A stretch of DNA of 20,875 nt, taken from assembly GCA_964457585.1 (NCBI GenBank), contig CAYWFU010000050.1, positions 1 through 20,875 of the forward strand, in the 5' to 3' direction. Both the position numbers and the translations under genes were made by a program. Shown in pieces: positions 1 to 6,702 of this stretch. The notes beneath the pieces are model-generated. The model did not search any database. It was not told the DNA's origin and worked only from the letters and a program-made list of their open reading frames with translations. The DNA is from CAYWFU01 sp964457585. Lineage in GTDB: Bacteria > JACRDZ01. Position 1 is the first letter of the stretch. Each line of letters starts with the position of its first letter.

Positions 1-13
1 TTAGGTATATAAA

Positions 14-376
14 ATGGCCATTTCTATAATTAAAGGTAATCACAATTTAATTCCTCATATTAAAAATAACAAAATCAAAGCAGAACTAATCAATCCTGAA
101 ATTAATGGTAAGAAAATGCTTCAAAAATTAAATGAAACAAAAAATAATTTAAGATATCAAATTGAAAGTTTTTTGAGCAGGCAGGAAGAAATAAATAAAA
201 AAACAAGAGCATTGCAAAAAGATATTAAAATTTCCTACGATATAGATGCTCAAATTATGGTTGCAGAAATATTTGATCATGAAACAGGTAAAAAAATCGC
301 TCAAATCCCAATTGAAGAAATGCTGAAGATATTGAGAGAGCAAAATTTATTTACAATGAATCTTTTTAAAATATAA
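14..376 (+). CDS. flaG: FlaG family flagellar protein
   Basis: A 120-aa protein of FlaG type. The N-terminal ~70 residues are polar and helix-prone. The C-terminal ~45 residues carry the family signature: a strand ending in QIMVAEIFDHETGKKIAQIP, then an EEMLKIL helix, which matches the usual 'v.v.D..TGevIreIPpee.l' pattern. FlaG proteins lie next to fliD in many flagellar clusters and influence filament length; their biochemical role is poorly defined. The ATG at 14 is the only sensible start, and the visible upstream bases (ttagg) give only a weak Shine-Dalgarno. It is the first plus-strand gene seen, followed by a repeat-filled gap and then fliD. Whether flagellin lies upstream cannot be seen. 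Confidence 0.88.
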   Translation: MAISIIKGNHNLIPHIKNNKIKAELINPEINGKKMLQKLNETKNNLRYQIESFLSRQEEINKKTRALQKDIKISYDIDAQIMVAEIFDHETGKKIAQIPIEEMLKILREQNLFTMNLFKI

Positions 377-388
377 CACTTTAAGTTA

Positions 389-569
389 AGGACTTGCGAA
401 AAAATAACTTGACATTTTTGCGCCCAGATTTGGGTTAGATTTGCCCGATTAGAGAGTGGTAAAAGCTGAGTAATAGTAAACTATTTCGATGTTTTTGCCA
501 CTCTTTAATCGGGCAAAGATAGCCTGAAGATGGGATGCAAAAATGTCAAGTTATTTTTTCGCAAGTCCT
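389..569. repeat. 181-bp near-perfect palindromic element (MITE-like)
   Basis: The flaG-fliD gap holds one large inverted repeat centred near 479. The outer arms, 389-421 and 537-569, are exact reverse complements over 33 bases, starting AGGACTTGCG. Inner arms 440-464 and 493-517 pair over 25 bases with two mismatches, around TTGCCCGATTA. The tip pairs AATAGT (472-477) with ACTATT (480-485) around an AA loop. Only about 20 bases per side (422-439, 518-536) fail to pair. TAA flanks both ends (387-389 and 569-571), a possible 3-bp target duplication. The form fits a non-autonomous mobile element or a folded intergenic repeat. It contains no gene. Confidence 0.85.
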
Positions 570-596
570 AAGCCTGATAAATCAGGCAACTACAAA
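570..596. repeat. Short dispersed repeat, hairpin copy 1
   Basis: A 27-base stretch starting AAGCCTGATAAATCAGG, whose CCTGAT/ATCAGG arms (573-586) form a hairpin, followed by an AACTACAAA tail. The same sequence with one mismatch occurs at 5748-5774, next to HD-GYP. It abuts the 181-bp palindrome and ends two bases before the fliD Shine-Dalgarno. Confidence 0.8.
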
Positions 597-597
597 T

Positions 598-602
598 AGG
601 AG
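598..602 (+). promoter_or_regulatory. fliD Shine-Dalgarno, decides the start
   Basis: AGGAG seven bases before the ATG at 610. It supports 610 rather than the in-frame ATG at 535, which lies inside the right arm of the palindrome and would add 25 repeat-derived residues. Confidence 0.8.
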
Positions 603-609
603 TATTACC

Positions 610-3600
610 ATGACAAGTGGAATTTCATTCAGTGGACTTTATTCAAATATAGATTGGAACAGCATGGTAGAACAATTAATCCAGATCGAGCACCGCAAAG
701 TGGATTTGATTTCAAATAGACAAACCGAATATGATAAGAAATTAAGCGCATGGCAGGATGTTGAATCAAAGCTGAATAGTTTAAAAGATAAAGTAAATTC
801 ACTAAAAAATCAAAATTCTTTTAATATTTTTTCGTTTTCCAGCAATACTTCTACTACTGATCCAATTATATCGGGAAGCACATCTACCTCTGCCACGCCT
901 GGAAGTCATACAATTAAAGTAACAGATCTTGCCACAGAGCGAAAGCTTTCATCTAAAAATTTTGAAGATAATGAAACTGCTTTAAATTTTTCAGGAGAAA
1001 TTGTAATTAATGGTGAAGCATTTGTTATTGATACAAATGATACATTAGTAGATATAAGAGACAATATTAATCTTGCAGATGTTGGAGTAACCGCAGACAT
1101 AATTACTGTAAATGAAGAAGACTATCGCCTGATTTTAACTGCTGATGATACAGGGGATGAAGGATTTACTATTTTTGATGCAAGCACAACAGATGTATTG
1201 CAGGATTTAGGAATTACTGATAATACAGTTTCTATAAATAGATCTATATCCAATGGCGCAGAATCTGAAAGATATACCAGTAAAACATCAATAATAAAAA
1301 GTTTACTAAATCTTACAACCGGAAATAATGGTACAGTACAGGTTAATGGAACAAATGTAACAATAGACCTCAGCAGTGATACACTTGAGGATATTGCAGC
1401 AAATATTGATGCAGTAGCTGGAGTTACAGCCAGTGTTGAAGAAGAGACAATAGATAACGTAACTTATTACTATTTAAAAATCCAGGGAACAACCGCTTTT
1501 ACTGATGATAATAACATTCTGGAAACCATAGGTATTTTAAAAGGCGGAGTATCAGAAATTGCCGAAGTTCAGGATGGCAGTGTTTCAAATACAACAGATG
1601 GTGTGACTAAAATTACAAGCACTACAGCATGGTCGAATATTTTTGGAGCAAATGTTCAGGTGAATGACACAATTACTTTTACCGGGCTTGACCATAGTGG
1701 AAATACGGTTTCAGGCAGTCTTACAATAGATGATACTTCTCATACTGTTCAGGAACTTCTTACTGAAATTGAAACGGCATTCTCCTCCAGTGTTACAGCA
1801 TCCATAGCAGACGGGAAAATACGAATTACTGATGACACAACTGGAAACACTTACCTCTCTTTAACTATTACAGAAAATAACGAAGGAGGAGGTATCCTGG
1901 ATTTTGGGACAATATCCGCAACAACTAAAGGCAGGCAGCGCGAAATTGATTCAGGACAGGATTCTTCTTTCTTACTCGATGGAATACCTATTACAAAAAA
2001 TTCAAACACAATTTCAGATGTATTGCCTGGAGTTACAGTTAATTTACTTCAGGCAGATGAAACTACAACAATAAATTTCAATGTCACCAGAAATATTACT
2101 TCAATAAAAAACAACATTAATAGTTTTGTAAGCGTTTATAATGATATAGTCAATTATATCAATTCGCAATTTAAATGGGATGAAGATAAGAAAAAAGGCG
2201 GTGTTCTGATGGGAGACGGAACACTATTTAATGTGCAGTCACAACTGCGTGAAAATTTATTCTCTCAGGTAACAGGTCTTCCTTCAGATTATTTAACTTA
2301 TCTGAATGAAATAGGAATCACTGCTGACAGCGATGGGGTTTTATCTATTAATGATACTACTCTTACGGATGCTCTTAATAATGATTTTGATAATGTTAAG
2401 AAACTTTTTATTGCTTTCGGAGATCCTTCGGACAATGATATTGAATTTGTTTCTTATGGAATTAATACAGTTTCCGGTAATTATGACATTGATATTACCA
2501 CTGCTGCAGAAAAAGCATCAATTACAGGTTCAACAGCTATAAATGGAGGCGGAATAACCGGTAATGAAAATTTAACTATTACTGATACTGTCCTTGGTAC
2601 AGTAGCAAATGTATCTTTAACTTCTGGAGATACATTAAGCACTATAATAAGCAAAATTAATACAGAACTTCAGAGTAAAGTTGCAGAAGTCAGAACAGGA
2701 AGTGTTTCAAATACAACTGACGGAGTAACTAAAATTACTGCAGCAACTACATGGGCACAAATTTTCGGAGCAAATGTTGCCATAGGTGATACCATAACCT
2801 TATCAGGAACAAATCGTTATGGAGCTGCCATATCAGGAAGTTTAACAATTGATGATACTTCTCACCAGGTTCAAGAGTTATTAGATAAAATTGAAAGTAT
2901 TTTTTCAAGTCAGGTTACAGCTTCAATTAATTCGGATGGAAAAATTGTAATAACTGACAGAACCTCAGGAAACAGCAGTATTTCTTTATCAATTACTGAA
3001 AATAATGAAGGCGGCGGCAGTCTGGATTTTGGGACTATTGATCTTACGACCGAAGGCAGAAATGGAATAGAAATCATAGCATCTGATTCATCAGGTAAAT
3101 TGCTGCTGACACATAATAGTTATGGTTCGAATAATTCTTTCAGCATAGTTTCAGATGTAGCAGATCTTGCTGATGGAAATAGTACAGGTATCGGAAATAT
3201 ATTATTAAATGATACAGGAATTGATGTTGCCGGAACAATAAACGGAGAATCCGCAACAGGTCAGGGGCAAATTTTAACAGGTGATGATGATGAACCAAAT
3301 GTTGAAGGTCTGGCGATAAGGGTTACTTTAACAGGAGATGAATTGTTAGCTCAGGGCAGTAGTCAGGGAACATTAAATCTAACATTGGGAATAGCAAGCA
3401 AATTATACTCTCTTTTGTATAAAATAACAGATAATTTAGAAGGATATGTTTCATTACGGCAGGATTCACTTGAAAATACTATTGATACTTATCAGGATCA
3501 GATAGATGCAATGGAAAGCAGATTGGAGAGACAAAGAGAATTATTAATAGTTAAATTTACAGAAATGGAAAAAGCATTAGCTATGTTAAAAAATCAAATG

Positions 3601-3639
3601 AGTTATTTACAAGGACAAATTTCAAATTTAAATTCTTAA
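610..3639 (+). CDS. fliD: FliD, flagellar filament cap protein (enlarged)
   Basis: Filament-capping protein that sits at the distal filament tip and promotes flagellin folding. The FliD_N domain is at residues ~1-110 (GISFSGLYSNIDWNSMVEQL and following). FliD_C begins near residue 445 (FLLDGIPI, then the SVYNDIVNYIN helix) and ends in the typical coiled coil at ~940-1009 (DTYQDQIDAMESRLERQ). Flagellin IN-like motifs lie around 130-260. At 1009 aa it is about twice the usual ~450-500. The extra length is two copies of a ~120-aa domain (residues 318-442 and 692-817), the second within a ~325-aa insertion splitting FliD_C between VKKLFI (~600) and the C-terminal helices (~925). The ATG at 610 is chosen for its AGGAG. 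fliS follows, separated by a repeat. Confidence 0.93.
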   Translation: MTSGISFSGLYSNIDWNSMVEQLIQIEHRKVDLISNRQTEYDKKLSAWQDVESKLNSLKDKVNSLKNQNSFNIFSFSSNTSTTDPIISGSTSTSATPGSHTIKVTDLATERKLSSKNFEDNETALNFSGEIVINGEAFVIDTNDTLVDIRDNINLADVGVTADIITVNEEDYRLILTADDTGDEGFTIFDASTTDVLQDLGITDNTVSINRSISNGAESERYTSKTSIIKSLLNLTTGNNGTVQVNGTNVTIDLSSDTLEDIAANIDAVAGVTASVEEETIDNVTYYYLKIQGTTAFTDDNNILETIGILKGGVSEIAEVQDGSVSNTTDGVTKITSTTAWSNIFGANVQVNDTITFTGLDHSGNTVSGSLTIDDTSHTVQELLTEIETAFSSSVTASIADGKIRITDDTTGNTYLSLTITENNEGGGILDFGTISATTKGRQREIDSGQDSSFLLDGIPITKNSNTISDVLPGVTVNLLQADETTTINFNVTRNITSIKNNINSFVSVYNDIVNYINSQFKWDEDKKKGGVLMGDGTLFNVQSQLRENLFSQVTGLPSDYLTYLNEIGITADSDGVLSINDTTLTDALNNDFDNVKKLFIAFGDPSDNDIEFVSYGINTVSGNYDIDITTAAEKASITGSTAINGGGITGNENLTITDTVLGTVANVSLTSGDTLSTIISKINTELQSKVAEVRTGSVSNTTDGVTKITAATTWAQIFGANVAIGDTITLSGTNRYGAAISGSLTIDDTSHQVQELLDKIESIFSSQVTASINSDGKIVITDRTSGNSSISLSITENNEGGGSLDFGTIDLTTEGRNGIEIIASDSSGKLLLTHNSYGSNNSFSIVSDVADLADGNSTGIGNILLNDTGIDVAGTINGESATGQGQILTGDDDEPNVEGLAIRVTLTGDELLAQGSSQGTLNLTLGIASKLYSLLYKITDNLEGYVSLRQDSLENTIDTYQDQIDAMESRLERQRELLIVKFTEMEKALAMLKNQMSYLQGQISNLNS
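1561..1935 (+). repeat. FliD internal domain duplication, copy 1
   Basis: Encodes FliD residues 318-442, starting AEVQDGSVSNTTDGVTKIT and ending near DFGTISATTKGR. It aligns with residues 692-817 at about 70 % identity by hand count over 119 positions, with shared blocks SGSLTIDDTSH, VQELL and ITENNEGGG. It lies in the variable middle of FliD, before the FliD_C domain. Confidence 0.9.
2683..3060 (+). repeat. FliD internal domain duplication, copy 2
   Basis: Encodes FliD residues 692-817, the partner of 1561-1935, with the same start (AEVRTGSVSNTTDGVTKIT) and end (LDFGTIDLTTEGR). It is inserted inside the FliD_C region, so the two copies sit in different structural contexts rather than in tandem. 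Confidence 0.9.
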
Positions 3640-3654
3640 GGAGATGGTATGAAA

Positions 3655-3752
3655 GATTGAGGTTGAGGTTAAGGTTGAGGAAAGATATAAATCATTATAT
3701 TGATTTTTGGTTTTATCTTTTCCTTAACCTAACCCTTAGCCTTAACCTGATT
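3655..3752. repeat. Imperfect hairpin of AGGTT(G/A) hexamers in the fliD-fliS gap
   Basis: The 131-base gap between the fliD stop and the fliS start holds no gene. The left arm (3655-3691) is a run of GAGGTT/AAGGTT hexamers followed by GAGGAAAGATATAAA. The right arm (3711-3752) begins TTTTATCTTTTCC and continues with TTAACC/TAACCC/TTAGCC-type hexamers. The arms can pair imperfectly across a T-rich loop. Read in frame, the left arm gives alternating Arg-Leu, which falsely extends the fliS ORF upstream. A stranded start with a good Shine-Dalgarno (AAGGAG 3638-3643, ATG 3649, stop at 3658) sits just before it. Confidence 0.75.
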
Positions 3753-3758
3753 TATCAT

Positions 3759-3765
3759 AGGAGGA
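3759..3765 (+). promoter_or_regulatory. fliS Shine-Dalgarno, decides the start
   Basis: AGGAGGA lies five bases before the ATG at 3771. It is the strongest such site near fliS and fixes the start downstream of the hexamer hairpin. Confidence 0.85.
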
Positions 3766-3770
3766 AATAT

Positions 3771-4217
3771 ATGTCTTTTTCAGGGTGTGATAATTACAAA
3801 GAGATGCAAATTAATACTGTTGATAAGGGACAACTTGTTTTGCTATTGTATGAAGGAGCAATTACTTCAGTAAAAGAAGCAATAGAATTAATAAAAAGCC
3901 CGCCTTTGAATCACGAAAAAATTAGTATTACAATTAAAAAAGCTCAAGGTTTTATTTTTGAACTTATAGGTTCTCTTAATATGGAAGCGGGTGAAATAGC
4001 TAATAATTTATATAAACTTTATAATTTTATAATACATAGTTTAATTCAGGTAAATATAAAAAAAGATATTGCATTGTTACAAAACGTACTGAAAGTATTA
4101 ATCAATTTGAATGAAGCATGGGAAAATATTATTCTGAATAGTCAGTCTGATTCAAAACAGGAAGAGAATAATCTGGAATCAAATAATACAACAAGAGGAA
4201 TTTCAATAGAAATATAA
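3771..4217 (+). CDS. fliS: FliS, flagellin export chaperone
   Basis: Cytosolic chaperone that binds the flagellin C-terminus and prevents early polymerisation. The 148-aa length is slightly above the usual ~125-135. The family core is clear: YKEMQINTVDKGQLVLLLYEGAI near the N-terminus, then helices in which SLNMEAGEIANNLYKLYNFI matches the usual 'L....ggeia.nL..LY.y' segment, ending with a NLNEAWENI helix. The reading frame continues 38 codons upstream to a TTG at 3657, but those residues are Arg-Leu repeats from the intergenic hairpin, so the ATG at 3771 with AGGAGGA is chosen. It lies between fliD and a FliT-like gene, the usual order. Confidence 0.93.
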   Translation: MSFSGCDNYKEMQINTVDKGQLVLLLYEGAITSVKEAIELIKSPPLNHEKISITIKKAQGFIFELIGSLNMEAGEIANNLYKLYNFIIHSLIQVNIKKDIALLQNVLKVLINLNEAWENIILNSQSDSKQEENNLESNNTTRGISIEI

Positions 4218-4233
4218 TAATGAGGAGCATAAA

Positions 4234-4614
4234 ATGGAAACAACTTTTGATGATATGTTAATAGATGAATTAAATTTGTATGAATTGCTTTATAAATTAA
4301 CATGTGAAAGTGAATTCAATAAAACTCAAATATATCAAAGACAATTGGTACTGACACGTATTGAAGAACTTAATAAACTAAAAAATAAATATTTTAAAAA
4401 AATATCTTTAAATTCATTTCAACAGGATTTAGTAAATAAAATTAAAATAGTAATACTGAAAATTTTGGAATTAGACAATATTAACCACACAAAAACTTAT
4501 CAGTCTATTCTTGATTTGGAACAGCAGAAGCTAAAATTGGATAACAGATTAAGATCTCTTCAAATGAAATCTCGTCCCGATTCTGTAGGGAAAAGAATAG
4601 ATCATGCAGTATAA
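4234..4614 (+). CDS. Small coiled-coil protein, putative FliT/FlgN-type chaperone
   Basis: A 126-aa all-helical charged protein with no membrane segment. Helices cover ~10-60 (LYELLYKLTCESEF..., RIEELNKLKNKYF) and ~70-115 (VNKIKIVILKILELDN..., LDLEQQKLKLDNRLRSLQ). Size, helical heptad-like pattern and position directly after fliD-fliS fit a FliT- or FlgN-like export chaperone for cap or hook-associated proteins, but no diagnostic motif is visible and these families diverge strongly. The start has GAGGAG (4222-4227) six bases before the ATG, 16 bases after the fliS stop, so it is probably cotranscribed. Its stop lies five bases from the stop of the convergent HD-GYP gene. Function is inferred from context only. 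Confidence 0.6.
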   Translation: METTFDDMLIDELNLYELLYKLTCESEFNKTQIYQRQLVLTRIEELNKLKNKYFKKISLNSFQQDLVNKIKIVILKILELDNINHTKTYQSILDLEQQKLKLDNRLRSLQMKSRPDSVGKRIDHAV

Positions 4615-4619
4615 GGGTA

Positions 4620-5729
4620 TCATATATCATAATCAACTAATTCACGTATTGCAATATCCTGATGCTCAAATAAATCTATATCATACGGATTTGGAATTTT
4701 TTCCATATTAGCATTTTGAACAACTCTTACTATAGGTTTATTGGGACATTTAGGATGATGTCCAATAATAAATGCATGTTCTCCTGAACTGAGTTTTACA
4801 GAAGAACCTATCGGGAACATGACTAAATGTTTTGTAAATAATTCCAATATGCGTTGATCATACTTAATATTATCTTTTCTAATAATGCTAAGAGCTTCTT
4901 CGGGTAAAAGACGTCTTCTATAAGGTCTATCAGAAGTAAGTGCATCATATACATCTGCTATAGCAACAATTCTTGAAAATTCATGAATATCATTCTTATT
5001 CAGTTTTTTAGGATAACCAGTTCCATCACAGCGTTCATGATGCATAAGTGTTATACAATATGAAACAGGTTTTATTGAACTTTCTTTTCTTAATATTTCA
5101 TATCCTTTAAGAGTATGCGTTTTCATGACTTCAAATTCTTCAGGAGTGAAACCACCTGGTTTATTTAATATATTAAGAGGAATTAATATTTTTCCTATAT
5201 CATGCAAAAGTGATCCTAAAGCAAGGTCAAAAATTTGATACTGATTATAATCCAAAAGTATTGCAATGCTTGTTGAAATAATACTTACATTCAAGGAATG
5301 AAGAAGAGTATAATTATCATGAGTTTTAATATCATGTAAATCTACTGATATTTCATTCAGATGAATCATTTCATTAAGTATCTGGTCTATTAGATTATCG
5401 AATTCACTTTTATTGAAATTTATTACATTCAAATTTATATTTGTTTTGGCTGTTTTACTTTCAACGTCACTTTTAATACTAAAAAAATTTTTATAAAGAG
5501 TCTGAAGAGCTTTACTTTTAATCCCAAATGATACGAGATCCTTTGGTTTAACATCATTCAATCTGTCGTCCTTAACATATATTGCTGTTATCCCAAGATT
5601 TTCAAGACGTACTATATATCTTACAGTAATTTCCATATCTCTAGCTAAAAGCAATGTACCTTTTTCATCAAAAATTGATTCAGCTAGTTTCATCCCTGGT
5701 TTAGCATGAGTTAAATGTATTAATTTCAT
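4620..5729 (-). CDS. HD-GYP domain cyclic-di-GMP phosphodiesterase
   Basis: A 369-aa protein expected to hydrolyse c-di-GMP in the cytosol. Residues 1-55 (LIHLTHAKPGMKLAESIF...) resemble the small N-terminal domain often found before HD-GYP; ~60-125 is a linker. The HD-GYP domain spans ~130-300 with H144, HDIGK at 176-180, HH at 230-231 and DGTGYP at 235-240, then the helix IVAIADVYDALTSDRPYR. All visible metal and signature residues are intact, so activity is likely. The C-terminal ~60 residues form the small domain (FPIGSSVKL) typical of these proteins. The start has AAAGGA upstream. It is the last minus-strand gene and fits c-di-GMP control of motility, along with the PilZ gene. Confidence 0.92.
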   Translation of the reverse strand: MKLIHLTHAKPGMKLAESIFDEKGTLLLARDMEITVRYIVRLENLGITAIYVKDDRLNDVKPKDLVSFGIKSKALQTLYKNFFSIKSDVESKTAKTNINLNVINFNKSEFDNLIDQILNEMIHLNEISVDLHDIKTHDNYTLLHSLNVSIISTSIAILLDYNQYQIFDLALGSLLHDIGKILIPLNILNKPGGFTPEEFEVMKTHTLKGYEILRKESSIKPVSYCITLMHHERCDGTGYPKKLNKNDIHEFSRIVAIADVYDALTSDRPYRRRLLPEEALSIIRKDNIKYDQRILELFTKHLVMFPIGSSVKLSSGEHAFIIGHHPKCPNKPIVRVVQNANMEKIPNPYDIDLFEHQDIAIRELVDYDI

Positions 5730-5747
5730 AATTAAATCCTTTAAATT

Positions 5748-5805
5748 AAGCCTGATAAATCAGGTAACTACAAAAATTTCAATGTAGTTGCTCGATTTAT
5801 CGAGC
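5748..5805. repeat. Multi-hairpin intergenic repeat, copy 2
   Basis: Three adjacent inverted repeats fill most of the gap between the 85-aa gene and HD-GYP. These are CCTGAT/ATCAGG (5751-5764), AACTACA/TGTAGTT (5766-5772 with 5783-5789) and GCTCGAT/ATCGAGC (5790-5805). The first 27 bases match 570-596 with one mismatch, so this is a dispersed element and the fliD copy is its truncated form. It could fold in the transcript and limit read-through or decay; that is inference. No gene is seen in 5730-5823. Confidence 0.8.
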
Positions 5806-5823
5806 GTTTAAAATTCCTGTACC

Positions 5824-6081
5824 TTAAATTAAAATATCAATTTTATTTTTTGATACTTCATCAGTAGAATTTTTTTCTTCTTTTTCCAAATTATGCGTAT
5901 TATCTTTCAAATCTTCATCTTTTGATCTTTTTTGATTATGTTTTTTATTTTTTTCTTCTTCTATTTTTTTATTTTCTTGTTTTTCAAGCAATATATTTGT
6001 TTTTCCTTTTGTTTGGGAAATCTTACTTTTTGGGATTACTATTTCATTTATTCTTTTAATATCAATCGCTTCTGCAGCCAT
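5824..6081 (-). CDS. Hypothetical Lys/Glu-rich 85-aa protein
   Basis: Not recognised. The first ~27 residues (MAAEAIDIKRINEIVIPKSK and a few more) look like a possible ordered motif. The rest is dominated by Lys, Glu, Asn and Asp and is probably disordered; about a third of the protein is Lys or Glu. No membrane segment, signal peptide or cysteine is seen. The start is well supported: GAGG precedes the ATG and overlaps the stop of the upstream sigma ORF, with only four bases between the genes, which suggests translational coupling. Low-complexity composition warns that it could be poorly conserved, but spacing and SD argue it is real. Confidence 0.65.
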   Translation of the reverse strand: MAAEAIDIKRINEIVIPKSKISQTKGKTNILLEKQENKKIEEEKNKKHNQKRSKDEDLKDNTHNLEKEEKNSTDEVSKNKIDILI

Positions 6082-6085
6082 GTTA

Positions 6086-6702
6086 TTACCTCATATTAAT
6101 TTGTTTAACTAACATACTTATATTCTGATAATCCATAGAATCAATTATTTTTTCTATAGATTGTCGTGTTGCTTGTTCAATACCACCATCATCTTCTTTA
6201 TAATTATTTAATACTGCATTTTCCCATACAGGAGAAAAATCTTCTGCATTAAATATTTTAAGTTTAATCCCAATCTTAATCATTTTTTTATAATCATTCC
6301 AGAAATATGAATACGAAAATATATCAACTACAATAATAGCTTTTACTCCAGAAGGGATAATTGCATTAATTTTATCTGCATCAGTAAAACTGTTTGAAAG
6401 ATATAAATCATTAATTGTATTCTGCAGATGCTGTCCATTTTTCTTGTTTAATTGAAGCATTTTATTTGAATAGCTAAAATTAATCACATTTCCCCATTTT
6501 TGATTAAGTTCTTCTGACAGCATTTGAGCTACTTTAGTGCTTATATCTGAATTTTGTATTATATAATTCGAAGGAAATATTATAACACTCCAGTTTCGAG
6601 GTGTTGTATCTACTTTTACCTCCTTTGTTGAAGTACAACCCAGCAATTGCAAAACTAATATACCATAAATAAGCCATGATATTTTTCTTTCATGCGGTTC
6701 AT
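6086..6702 (-). other. Lipoprotein-like module at the end of the sigma-28 ORF, possibly a separate gene
   Basis: The encoded module has KISWLIYGILVLQLLGC, a basic start, a hydrophobic core and a lipobox ending at C287 of the ORF. About 180 residues of mixed alpha/beta character follow (NWSVIIFPSNY..., AIIVVDIFSYSYFWNDYKKM, a C-terminal helix ending EKIIDSM). The pattern faintly recalls LpoB/CsgG/TolB-N-like periplasmic lipoproteins, a weak resemblance only. There is no in-frame ATG between the sigma domain and the signal peptide. ATGs at 6702 and 6693 are one frame off and would join this frame if the A-run at 6682-6686 had six A's instead of five. No strong Shine-Dalgarno precedes them. Confidence 0.5.

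Noticed and set aside
409..440. TTGACA (409-414) with TTAGAT (435-440) as a sigma-70 promoter for fliD
   Set aside because: Spacing of 20 bases is too long, and TTGACA is part of the palindrome arm, so its presence is explained by the repeat.
440..517. GCCCGATT in the palindrome as a sigma-28 -10 element (GCCGATAA)
   Set aside because: One extra C breaks the consensus and no TAAA element sits at the right distance.
3657..3770. N-terminal extension of FliS (38 residues, Arg-Leu repeats)
   Set aside because: Encoded by the intergenic hexamer hairpin; FliS homology and the strong SD begin at 3771.
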